A stretch of 64,000 nucleotides of DNA from a virus, in the IMG/VR virus record IMGVR_UViG_3300030419_007903, positions 1,194-65,193 of that record; one strand, 5' to 3'. Below are positions 32,868 through 40,394 of this stretch, one piece after another. The translations under genes were made by a program, and so were the position numbers. How positions within the stretch are numbered: the stretch's first letter is position 1; every line of letters starts with the position of its first letter. The notes beneath the pieces were generated by a model. That model did not search any database. It was not told where the DNA came from and saw nothing but the letters and a program-made list of their open reading frames with translations.

Positions 32868-33541
32868 GTCGTGATGCTCTCCTCTTGTTTAGTCCATATA
32901 TCTTTAAAGGTTTCAGTTAAATATAAAAAATTATCTTCACTTAATATTTTTTTTGCATAACCCGGCTCACCGGAAAAAATATGATCTCCATGGATGCCGG
33001 AGTCTTGATCGGTTTCGTGAAAATCTTTAAGTTTGTTTTGTATATTTTTATTAAAATCAATACTTGTCTTTTTTTCTATTTCTTGACGTTTATTCTTTTC
33101 AATTTTTACACCAAAAAATTCTTCAAATTTATCGAATATATAATTATGATTACAAAAAAGTTTTTCATATTCTAAAAAAAGCATATCTCCTTTGTAGTTA
33201 GTTTTTGCGTATTCCACGCACTCTAGCTCCCACTTATAATTATCTATCGTAAATTCTAATACTTCTGGAGCATTCTTTCTCAAATGAGTAACTTTTTCGT
33301 CAAAGCCGGTAAGAAAGTGGGGAATGCTATCAAATTGAGATACGCGGCACCACGATAAAAAAGAATCTACTTTATCCCTCTCGGTAATAATACAAGGGAA
33401 AGTGCTATTAGTGTATTCTTCTCCCATCTCTTTAGCGTGTATCTTTAAAACATTTGTAAATAGTTCGCGGGCGCATTGCCATACAACAGTAGAACCTGTT
33501 CGCGAAGCACTAAAAATAAGTATAGTATCTTTGGGTGTCAT
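32858..33541 (-). CDS. sulfotransferase-like protein
   Basis: The 227-residue protein starts MTPKDTILIFSASRTGST, a 5'-phosphosulfate binding loop (SxSRTGST), continues with FPCIITERDKVDSFLSW (3'-phosphate binding region) and ends with a helical part. Such enzymes move sulfate from PAPS to sugars or proteins. ATG 33541 gives an ATGA overlap with the PHP gene. The glycan context suggests a sulfated sugar; distantly similar P-loop sulfotransferase-fold proteins with other roles cannot be excluded. Confidence 0.72.
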   Translation of the reverse strand: MTPKDTILIFSASRTGSTVVWQCARELFTNVLKIHAKEMGEEYTNSTFPCIITERDKVDSFLSWCRVSQFDSIPHFLTGFDEKVTHLRKNAPEVLEFTIDNYKWELECVEYAKTNYKGDMLFLEYEKLFCNHNYIFDKFEEFFGVKIEKNKRQEIEKKTSIDFNKNIQNKLKDFHETDQDSGIHGDHIFSGEPGYAKKILSEDNFLYLTETFKDIWTKQEESITTCK

Positions 33542-34293
33542 TTTTCTAAAAAGCTCTCCATGCAAAATTCGTCGCTTCCACATCCGTCTAATTGAGGTGT
33601 TTTAATAGAAGCTCGTTTGCTAAAATTACGATTAGTTATCATCTTGTAAGTTTGAAAAGCTGTAAAATCTTTTCGATTTCGATAATAAATAGACTTTACT
33701 TCTTGAGTCGGAAATTTATTTAACTCAGTAAAATCTAAAACAGCATCTCTTAAAAGGTTGTCATATGGGAGGCCGTTGTCTTCTAAAAAGAAAATAGGAT
33801 TGTAGTAATCAAAGCTGTGCATAAAATTAGCCCCATACTTTAAATTATTTTGATATATAAAGGAGTCATAAAAAGGTATCGCTAACATTAGGTCCTTCTT
33901 GGTCCACATTTTTTTAAGATCTGGCTCAGTGATCTTGCCGCCGTGATCACAGAATACTTTAGAATAAATCTTATATAATTTTTTTACGCCCCTATCTCCT
34001 TTTGCAAAAATTACTATTTTATGAGAAGGGACTTTATTTTTTTCCACCTCGTATTGCTGGCACAAGTTAATACGAATGCCAAAGATGAGCTTGAGTTTGT
34101 TCTCCTCGCATCGTTTCTTCGTTTCGAGAAAGCCGTGCATCGAATCCTCTATGATTACAACTTCTTTTAAACCAGCATCTAGAGCAATATCTATAACACT
34201 ATCAGGTCCGTTTTTATCTACTTTTGATGGACAGTTAAGGGTCAAGATTGATTTCCCAATACTGTAGTGAGTTTTGAACAATGGTATAACCAT
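33538..34293 (-). CDS. stand-alone PHP domain of DNA polymerase III alpha (degenerate)
   Basis: The 251-residue protein matches the N-terminal PHP domain of DnaE over its length: FKTHYSIGKSILTLN corresponds to the HxHxxYS opening, VIDIALDAGLKEVVIIEDS to the AKxxGxxAxAxTDH segment, and LIFGIRINLCQQYE to the KPIxGxE segment; the C-terminal part (IYYRNRKDFTAFQTYKMI...) aligns with the PHP-palm linker. Several metal-site His/Asp are replaced (first His is Lys, TDH is EDS), so phosphatase or exonuclease activity is unlikely. It probably assembles with the polymerase protein at 27509-30124. A promoter directly precedes ATG 34293. Confidence 0.8.
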   Translation of the reverse strand: MVIPLFKTHYSIGKSILTLNCPSKVDKNGPDSVIDIALDAGLKEVVIIEDSMHGFLETKKRCEENKLKLIFGIRINLCQQYEVEKNKVPSHKIVIFAKGDRGVKKLYKIYSKVFCDHGGKITEPDLKKMWTKKDLMLAIPFYDSFIYQNNLKYGANFMHSFDYYNPIFFLEDNGLPYDNLLRDAVLDFTELNKFPTQEVKSIYYRNRKDFTAFQTYKMITNRNFSKRASIKTPQLDGCGSDEFCMESFLEK

Positions 34294-34299
34294 ATGAAA

Positions 34300-34328
34300 A
34301 TAATAAAACAAATAAGAAAAGCTGTCAA
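34300..34328 (-). promoter_or_regulatory. consensus sigma70 promoter, leaderless PHP gene
   Basis: TTGACA (34323-34328), a 17-base spacer and TATTAT (34300-34305), with the ATG at 34293 beginning 6 bases after the -10 box, so initiation would start at or next to the ATG (leaderless mRNA). TTGACA overlaps the TGA stop of the upstream nuclease gene (34325-34327). Confidence 0.65.
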
Positions 34329-35356
34329 GTATAATTCCACCTAGGGCAACCTGCATAACGCATCTTTTTGATATATTGATCAGGGCCACGCTTATTTACA
34401 AGCAGATAATAATTTTCAGGAAACTCTGTTTTAATTAATTTTCCCTCTTTATCATATAACGCATAATATTCAAAAGGAAACTTATAGACACAGTGCCACA
34501 TCGGGTTTCCGTCTTTTTTAAGTTGGCCGCGATATTTAGCAAACCCGCACACAATTTGCCCGCCAAAGCTTCCATCTTTTGGGCGAGGTTTGTCGGCTGC
34601 ATAGTTTGCTTTAGCATGCCGTTCTGAAAACTTCTCTAGGTAAGCTTGAGATTTAGTAAGTTCAATTTCAAATTTATTTAACTTAGTTGCCGAAAGCTTT
34701 TTCATCTTCATAGTGCCTTTGCCATTAAGATCAAATTTTAAAAATAAAAATTCACTGCGTCTGTTTTTGTAATCAGGAAAAAGTTTGCGAACCGCTAGGC
34801 AATATATATAATCTTGAAGATTTTTAGTTTCATCTTCTCCTTTGAAAATCTGCTTACTGGTTTTGAAGTCTCTTATTACAGCAGCATGATTCTTTTTATA
34901 TAAAAAAAGCTTATCAATAAAACCTTTAATACAATAATTTTTTTCATCTTCTTTAATGTGAAGATCAAATTCGTATTCTGTATGGGATTCAGTGGGTTTA
35001 ATTTTTGCTCCTCCAAAAAAATCATAATTTAACCCAGTTAAAGTCATTTGTTTTATCAGCTCTATGTTTTCATCATCATCTACATCAAGCTTTTTGGCTT
35101 GAATGTATACTAAACGCTTGATTGAGTCAACTGCAAATATGTCTTGGGCTTTAATTATTTTAGTGAATTTTTTCTTATGCCTTTGATGGCCCAAACATTC
35201 AAAGATTAAATGGCAAATGCTGCCTCTAGCTGCGCCGTCGTTTGTTTTATCTGGTAATTTTAAATGATATTTAGCCCAATAAAGCCAGCTACAAGTTTTG
35301 GCGGTTTTAAGCCTACTTGCGGAAAGTTTAACTATAGGTTTAGAATCGCTCATCAT
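34325..35356 (-). CDS. RecB/Cas4-like PD-(D/E)XK nuclease
   Basis: The 343-residue protein has LSASRLKTAKTCSWLYWAKY at the N-terminus, DGAARGSICHLIFE, and CIKGFIDKLFLYKKNHAAVIRDFKTSK spanning G-x-x-D and the D/E-x-K active site, as in RecB-family nucleases (PDDEXK_1). Cys residues near both ends (CSWLYW, CGFAKYRG, GCPRW) could hold an iron-sulfur cluster as in Cas4/AddB, though their spacing is not exact. It is coupled to the primase gene by ATGA and sits in the replication block, so a role in end processing or recombination is likely. Confidence 0.8.
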   Translation of the reverse strand: MMSDSKPIVKLSASRLKTAKTCSWLYWAKYHLKLPDKTNDGAARGSICHLIFECLGHQRHKKKFTKIIKAQDIFAVDSIKRLVYIQAKKLDVDDDENIELIKQMTLTGLNYDFFGGAKIKPTESHTEYEFDLHIKEDEKNYCIKGFIDKLFLYKKNHAAVIRDFKTSKQIFKGEDETKNLQDYIYCLAVRKLFPDYKNRRSEFLFLKFDLNGKGTMKMKKLSATKLNKFEIELTKSQAYLEKFSERHAKANYAADKPRPKDGSFGGQIVCGFAKYRGQLKKDGNPMWHCVYKFPFEYYALYDKEGKLIKTEFPENYYLLVNKRGPDQYIKKMRYAGCPRWNYT

Positions 35357-36483
35357 CCTTCTAGGTACTTTTGCAAAAAATTAATTTTCGATTGCAATTT
35401 TTTCTTATTAGAAATAATACGTGAACCTTGGCGCGATTCCAGCGTTTTGAGTATAAAATTTAATTGTTTATCAGCATTTACTTTCTTGTCGAGCCAAGTT
35501 TTAAAGCAATCATTTATATGAAGATCTGAAAGATCATTAGCTTGAGGTAGCTTGATAGATAATTTTGACACGTCAAAAAAGTCCATTAACCTAATGAAGT
35601 TTTTTATAGCGGCTTCAAGTCCCACATTGATCTCTTTATGATTGTCATTATTAGCCGCAATTATAATTTGCGCGGGATCTAAAGAAACTAATTGGCAAAT
35701 CTGTTTGGAGCTCAAAGTTAAACCAAAAGTAACTATATGGTTAAACATTTTATTTTCACTTAAAGCTAAACTGTCCCCTACGCTCTCAACAATTATAACT
35801 TCCTTTTTTTTCTGAGTGTCTTCTAAGAAAGGGTATGCGCCATCAATGGGCAGGTAAAGAGGGTATATCCAATTTTTCCGTTGACCAATGTGTTTCCATT
35901 TAGGGAAAGTAGATACTTCGGATTGATACCTTAACGAGCGGCCAGTATATCCAATGATATTCTCAGGCACCTTCTCTTGGAAAATTGGAAAAGTATACCG
36001 ACCATTCATTTTTCCAACAGTAGCGTAACCGCCTTGGTACATCTTTAAAGTATCTAATGATATCTTCTTATCTAAATAAAATTTATGATGAGGAAGTAAT
36101 CTTTTCAGGTCTTCTGTACTGTAAACTTGATCCATACGAATTTTAACTCTATTATCTTTTTGTTCAACAAAATCTAAATGCGCACCATCTACTTTAACAT
36201 ATTTTTCAATCTGTTTTTTATCACTAGTTCCAAGAGCCTTACCGACTAATCTAAAAAAGGGCTGGTGCTTTCCTTCCTCTACAAAGTCTCGCCAAACACC
36301 TGAGTTCTTATAAATTTGTATAGCTGTAGGGTTGTCGCCATTCCTCCATATAGCCGATGTCTGCCAGTAAGTCCCCCTGTCGCTTAACTTAAACCCCAAT
36401 TGGCTTAAAGCCTCATGGATCTCAGTTGGCTCCAAAGTGGGGTACTGGGTCATCTCCTCCTCCGTTTTGTTCGATTTCTCCAT
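35353..36483 (-). CDS. DnaG-type primase with TOPRIM domain
   Basis: The 376-residue protein has an N-terminal region without an obvious CHC2 zinc finger, a DnaG-like RNA-polymerase part (FYLDKKISLDTLKMYQGGYATV..., GYTGRSL), then a TOPRIM core VIIVESVGDSLALSENK and IIIAANNDNH, where the second Asp pair of DxD is partly changed to AxNxD. Phage primases often lack the zinc domain. Adjacent to the DnaB-like helicase (62-base overlap), it should prime lagging-strand synthesis. A start at the internal ATG 36453 is possible. Confidence 0.83.
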   Translation of the reverse strand: MEKSNKTEEEMTQYPTLEPTEIHEALSQLGFKLSDRGTYWQTSAIWRNGDNPTAIQIYKNSGVWRDFVEEGKHQPFFRLVGKALGTSDKKQIEKYVKVDGAHLDFVEQKDNRVKIRMDQVYSTEDLKRLLPHHKFYLDKKISLDTLKMYQGGYATVGKMNGRYTFPIFQEKVPENIIGYTGRSLRYQSEVSTFPKWKHIGQRKNWIYPLYLPIDGAYPFLEDTQKKKEVIIVESVGDSLALSENKMFNHIVTFGLTLSSKQICQLVSLDPAQIIIAANNDNHKEINVGLEAAIKNFIRLMDFFDVSKLSIKLPQANDLSDLHINDCFKTWLDKKVNADKQLNFILKTLESRQGSRIISNKKKLQSKINFLQKYLEG

Positions 36484-37951
36484 CGGCTTGTAATGCTCCT
36501 GCTAGGTCTTGTTGATCGCCAATTTCTTCTGCATTAAAGGCGTTCATATTCAAATGAATTAAATTAGATTTAAGTGAATCGTCAGGCATTCTAACTGGTT
36601 CTGTAGCGCGTCGATAACTACGGCCCAAGTGCCGAGCTTTAACATTGATAAGTTTATGCGTACCAAAATTAGGCTCTTCGTCGATTTCATCTAAAGTTTT
36701 TTTGCGTAGAATGAACATATGTGAACAAAATTGAGTAATACGGTCCGAAAGAGAAACTATGCTCTCGTCGTCTACAACATTGTCTGCCCTTCTATTATTG
36801 ACCACTCCTGAGCGGTTACTCTGAACAGAGGTAATCATAGGAATAATCGGCTCTCCATCTTTGAGAATCTCTTTTTGAATGGTACGTTTAAATTTATCTA
36901 CCATTTCTCCTACTATTTGCCATTCAGATTTATTGTGGCCTTGGGAGTCGGCCGCGGTCTTAATATAATCAAATGAAAATATCATAGGATTTCCTCTGCC
37001 CACCGTAGAATAATAGAAACGACGCAAAGCGGCAATCATCTTATCTACGGTATAGCCCCCTACATTAAAATAGTAAAGTTTTATTTTTTTATCTCGGATG
37101 TCTGTAAAAGTTTTTCTCACTTTATCCACCGTCTCTTCTCCCATTTGCCTCCATTGCCCCGTTTCTAGGTAATGATGAGGCACTCCTGTATGCGCTGACG
37201 CTTGGCGAGTAATGATCTCTTCTTTGCTCATTTCTCCATTGTCAAAATGAAGAATAGGTATATCATGCATCGCAGAAACCTTAGAGCAGAAATCGAGACA
37301 GAAACGTGTCTTCCCGACGCCAGAACGGGCCACCACGACCGTTATATTACCGGGCCGCAGTAGAGACCCATAAAGTTCTTGAAGCCTTGGGTGAGGCCCA
37401 GAGAGCCCAAATTCCTCCACTGGATTATTGCCACGCTCTTCAATGAATTCCTCAAGTTCATCGTAAATATTTACGGGCTTTTCGGGGCCGTTATCAAATA
37501 GGTTCATTTGGTTATTGAACGTCTCGTCCGCTAACTGAATAATTTCAGAAAACTCTGCTGAGGAAGGGATTTTTTTAACTTTGCGGGCAACATCTTGCGC
37601 GGCTTCGTATATTGAGCGCCGAATAGAAAATTTCTTAAGCTCTTTGGCTACTTGAAGAACTTGGCTTGCTGAAATAGCTCTAAGGGAAAGCGAATAAATA
37701 TAATCGGTGATATTTATATCTTGAGGAAAACTGATGTTAAAAGATTGGATTCTCTGAGCTAAAACAACATGATCTACATTGTCACCTTGATCTAAACATT
37801 GTTTAAGTGCACAAAATATGGTTCTATTAGTTTGATTATCGTCAGCATAGAAATCGCTTTCGTCAATGAAACTTTGTATTTCAGCATATTTTTCAGGATA
37901 TTTAATCAATGCCCCTAATAGGTGCATCTCTAAGTCAAGAGAATGAATCAT
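36422..37951 (-). CDS. dnaB: replicative DNA helicase (DnaB-like)
   Basis: The 509-residue protein has the DnaB N-terminal helical domain (about 1-120), a linker, and the RecA-fold helicase domain: VVVARSGVGKTRFCLDFC (Walker A, near residue 205), ILHFDNGEMSKEEII, IFSFDYIKTA (Walker B with FDY) and ITSVQSNRSG (motif H4). It is the hexameric replicative helicase, expected to load at the fork with the primase encoded next. A TTGACA box lies just upstream of its ATG. Confidence 0.92.
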   Translation of the reverse strand: MIHSLDLEMHLLGALIKYPEKYAEIQSFIDESDFYADDNQTNRTIFCALKQCLDQGDNVDHVVLAQRIQSFNISFPQDINITDYIYSLSLRAISASQVLQVAKELKKFSIRRSIYEAAQDVARKVKKIPSSAEFSEIIQLADETFNNQMNLFDNGPEKPVNIYDELEEFIEERGNNPVEEFGLSGPHPRLQELYGSLLRPGNITVVVARSGVGKTRFCLDFCSKVSAMHDIPILHFDNGEMSKEEIITRQASAHTGVPHHYLETGQWRQMGEETVDKVRKTFTDIRDKKIKLYYFNVGGYTVDKMIAALRRFYYSTVGRGNPMIFSFDYIKTAADSQGHNKSEWQIVGEMVDKFKRTIQKEILKDGEPIIPMITSVQSNRSGVVNNRRADNVVDDESIVSLSDRITQFCSHMFILRKKTLDEIDEEPNFGTHKLINVKARHLGRSYRRATEPVRMPDDSLKSNLIHLNMNAFNAEEIGDQQDLAGALQADGEIEQNGGGDDPVPHFGAN

Positions 37952-37960
37952 ACAGAAGAG

Positions 37961-37989
37961 AAACTAAAAGGTGAACAAAATTTTGTCAA
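37961..37989 (-). promoter_or_regulatory. possible promoter before helicase gene
   Basis: TTGACA (37984-37989) with TAGTTT (37961-37966) at a 17-base spacing, ATG of the helicase 9 bases after. The -35 is perfect but the -10 is weak. As at 34323, TTGACA overlaps a TGA stop (37986-37988). Confidence 0.35.
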
Positions 37990-38255
37990 GCTAAATCGCT
38001 AGGATCAGGGTCACAACCCTCATCCATCGCTGTCTTTTCCCCCAACTCCATATCTTGCAGGAACCTCTCAAGGGCTTTACGAAGCCCCATCTCAATAATT
38101 TGAGAACTGATTTTGCAATTAATCATAGGTTTGCCGTCACTATTAACGTAAGCTAAAATGAAGCCCCCATCATCACCATTGCCTGTAAATTCAAACATTT
38201 TCTCTAAAAAACTTTCTGGAATTGTAAAGGCTTTAAAATCTCCCTCTTCTGACAT
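37986..38255 (-). CDS. hypothetical acidic protein (89 aa)
   Basis: An 89-residue acidic protein (MSEEGDFKAFTIPESFLEKM...; tail rich in Asp/Glu). Compact alpha/beta by composition. A GTGTAAA-TATAT element lies 8 bases before its ATG, so it may start the transcript of the replication block. Function unknown. Confidence 0.65.
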   Translation of the reverse strand: MSEEGDFKAFTIPESFLEKMFEFTGNGDDGGFILAYVNSDGKPMINCKISSQIIEMGLRKALERFLQDMELGEKTAMDEGCDPDPSDLA

Positions 38256-38263
38256 CTCTATTG

Positions 38264-38277
38264 TATATATTTTACAC
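38264..38277 (-). promoter_or_regulatory. GTGTAAAATATATA promoter-like element
   Basis: Minus-strand GTGTAAAATATATA ends 8 bases before ATG 38255, with TTTTAAAGTTTTAA further upstream. It belongs to the recurring set with 48475 and 41556 (GTGTAAAGTATAT). The gap between 38255 and 38286 holds nothing else. Confidence 0.5.
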
Positions 38278-38285
38278 TTAAAACT

Positions 38286-38690
38286 TTAAAAATCTAACAT
38301 TTTATCCAAGTCCTGCAAAGTATTCTCTCCATCAAAATATTCAAGCAAGACTATTTCATTTAGGTTGCAAAATTTTATTTTATCTTCATCTCTTTTTAAC
38401 TGCTTTAAATAGTTTATCTTGCTGTTAGCATGCATAAAGGGAACAAATTTTGTATGCTGCCTTCCTTGGACTTCTATAACAATACCTTTAGTCGCATTAT
38501 AAAAATCAAAAGTCATTCGGCTGCCCGCCAAAGGAAACTCTTCAAAAACTATATCGTGTGACCAATATTTTTTTAAATATTTTTTTACAGAGTTTTGAAC
38601 CTTGCTTTTGCTACTTGATTCCCAATCAACAAGATATTTTCGTGCTGATTTAACTTTTCGGGTTGAGCCGAATAAAGTTTTAAACACCAT
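38286..38690 (-). CDS. PD-(D/E)XK endonuclease-like protein (134 aa)
   Basis: The 134-residue protein contains EEFPLAGSRMTFDFYNATKGIVIEVQGRQHTKF, where DF(x)N/IVIEVQG form a P-D...E-x-Q active site like small Vsr/resolvase-type phage nucleases (Q in place of K). It then reads LKRDEDKIKFCNLNEIVLLEY. A structure-specific or repair nuclease acting with the recombinase next door is a reasonable inference. Confidence 0.68.
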   Translation of the reverse strand: MVFKTLFGSTRKVKSARKYLVDWESSSKSKVQNSVKKYLKKYWSHDIVFEEFPLAGSRMTFDFYNATKGIVIEVQGRQHTKFVPFMHANSKINYLKQLKRDEDKIKFCNLNEIVLLEYFDGENTLQDLDKMLDF

Positions 38691-39825
38691 AACTAGATGT
38701 TAGCATTTTCTTAAAATAATTTAATAGAAAATCTTTAGTTTTTTCATTCTCATCTAAAAATTTAGAGAGTTGATTTTCCCCTTGAATCTTTTCAGGAAAT
38801 TCTATCTCCTCTTCATGTAGCATAGCTAGAAAATCTTCATCGAATTCAATCCAACCAGCGCCCTTTTTAGTAGCTAAATCCCATAAAAACATCATGTCTA
38901 AAATTTCTTTTTCCACCCAAATGCTGCGACCTCCACTGCGCCCATAAATAATTGGATATTGAATAATGCAATTAGTTTTTTCATTCGGACTTTTCTTTAC
39001 TGTAATTTTAGCATAACGGCCAATAATCTTATTCTTTTCTTGGTCGTATTTTTCGTTGGGCTTTTGGAGTATTTGATCAGTCTTAAACACCGGTTCAAAC
39101 TCTAAAATAAAATTAGCAAAATGCAATAGAGCGTTACCGCCTGTGGCAGAGGTTTGACGGACAGGAGCTTTGCTGTAAGGATCTAGTTTTATGTCGGCCC
39201 TAACCTGACTGATAAAAATAGCCATATGCCCTCTCTTGGCTAAAGCAATACTTACACGCTTCATAAAGTCCGAAGCGATTACAGCTCCTCCTGCAACTTT
39301 TTTAGAGTCAATAAAAGGCTTGTCCATATCTCCTTTAGCAATAAGTCCGTCTACTGAATCCAAAATAAAACAATACTTAGTGTCTCCTTCATTTTTTCCT
39401 ACCAGCATTCTTAATGCTTCCACAACAGTTTCGTAAATGTTGCACTCGAACACAAAACAATTTCCATCTTCCCATTGTTCAGAGTCAAAAACAAAATCCA
39501 CTCCAGAACGGCTCCGCATTTCTTTACTTAAACGCCCTTCTGCCTTAATGTAAAACCCTCTTCCATTGGGAACATTTTTTAAAAAATTCTTCATGACCTC
39601 GAGAGCTTCCGATGTTTTACCTCCTTCATTTATTCCGGTGAACCTATGGAGTCCCGGACCAAACCCTCCTCCTAATTCGTAGTCAACTACAAGGCTTCCG
39701 CTTGAAACCTTATAGTCGTGCTCGTCTTCATAGTTATAGTGGTCTTTTTCGTTATTCTTAAGAAAAGAACCTATTAACTCATTGGGAGTTAATTCCTTAC
39801 TTGTCGTCTTCTTTGTTCTAGCCAT
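38680..39825 (-). CDS. RecA/UvsX-like recombinase
   Basis: The 381-residue protein has GINEGGKTSEAL (Walker A, residues 64-71 region), CFILDSVDGLIA (Walker B), IFISQVRADI (L1/L2 region) and TSATGGNALLHFANFILEF (the conserved switch of RecA-family cores). It lacks the long C-terminal domain of E. coli RecA. It catalyses homologous strand exchange, needed for recombination-dependent phage replication. Start ATG 39825, overlapping the preceding gene by 8 bases; the nuclease gene overlaps its end by 11. Confidence 0.9.
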   Translation of the reverse strand: MARTKKTTSKELTPNELIGSFLKNNEKDHYNYEDEHDYKVSSGSLVVDYELGGGFGPGLHRFTGINEGGKTSEALEVMKNFLKNVPNGRGFYIKAEGRLSKEMRSRSGVDFVFDSEQWEDGNCFVFECNIYETVVEALRMLVGKNEGDTKYCFILDSVDGLIAKGDMDKPFIDSKKVAGGAVIASDFMKRVSIALAKRGHMAIFISQVRADIKLDPYSKAPVRQTSATGGNALLHFANFILEFEPVFKTDQILQKPNEKYDQEKNKIIGRYAKITVKKSPNEKTNCIIQYPIIYGRSGGRSIWVEKEILDMMFLWDLATKKGAGWIEFDEDFLAMLHEEEIEFPEKIQGENQLSKFLDENEKTKDFLLNYFKKMLTSSYGV

Positions 39826-40342
39826 TTAAAAAATCTTTAATACTTCTTGGTTTGCGCTTGATTATAACGTCTTCGCCCGACTTTTCTTGTGAAAGTTCAA
39901 CTTTATTGTCTTCTTTAACTTTATAATTTGACTGTTGGTATTTTTTTATAAGCTCATCCTTAAAAGGGTAATTAAAAAATTGAGCAAAACTAAATAGTTT
40001 CTGCTCCTTCATGAATGAAGATGAGGCTCCAGTTTTTACCTTGATGAAAATAGATTTAAAATTTACTTTCAACCAAAAATCTTCGTCGGGATATTCATCA
40101 ATAAGTCTTTTTAGTAAGAAGCTTTCTTTTTGCCAAAAGCGCCGTAGATTAGTTTTAGGAATATGCAAATGCTTGCGTACAATTTCACGGCGAAGAGCTA
40201 AAATAGACTTTGGTTTCTCCGTATAAGCAAATAAAGTTCCTAATTTAGATAAAAAAGCTCGGCGATACGTTTTTCTCTTATCAAAAGTTAAGCTATCTAA
40301 TTTCACAAGCACCAGCTTGTGCTTTGAAACAGTGAATGTCAA
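39818..40342 (-). CDS. hypothetical basic protein (174 aa)
   Basis: A 174-residue Lys/Arg-rich protein with no ATG near its 5' end; the open frame starts at TTG 40342, and GTG codons at about 40312 and 40306 are alternatives inside a perfect hairpin. It has many aromatic residues (FWQKESFLLKRL, FNYPFKDEL) and ends in a basic tail (KRKPRSIKDFLNG). Position next to the recombinase suggests a DNA-processing partner, but no domain is recognised. Confidence 0.55.
   Translation of the reverse strand: MTFTVSKHKLVLVKLDSLTFDKRKTYRRAFLSKLGTLFAYTEKPKSILALRREIVRKHLHIPKTNLRRFWQKESFLLKRLIDEYPDEDFWLKVNFKSIFIKVKTGASSSFMKEQKLFSFAQFFNYPFKDELIKKYQQSNYKVKEDNKVELSQEKSGEDVIIKRKPRSIKDFLNG
40304..40321. promoter_or_regulatory. 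palindrome CACAAGC-N4-GCTTGTG at gene start
   Basis: A perfect 7-base inverted repeat (40304-40310 and 40315-40321) with a 4-base ACCA loop lies at the 5' end of the 174-residue gene, covering its possible GTG starts. It could be an operator or an mRNA hairpin controlling initiation. No T run follows, so it is not a terminator. Confidence 0.35.
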
Positions 40343-40345
40343 GAA

Positions 40346-40372
40346 AAAAAGAGGACCTTAGGCCCTCTTTTA
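40346..40372 (-). terminator. rho-independent terminator
   Basis: AAAGAGG/CCTCTTT hairpin with an A/C-rich loop, followed on the minus strand by T residues. It lies between the charged 354-residue gene (stop 40395) and the 174-residue gene, and separates two transcripts. Confidence 0.8.
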
Positions 40373-40394
40373 GTCGTTTTTTTTTAGGTAGTTT

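Noticed and set aside
33538-34293. Calling the PHP protein histidinol phosphatase or PolX
   Set aside because: Motif order and the C-terminal linker match the DnaE PHP region, and the metal ligands needed for phosphatase activity are missing.
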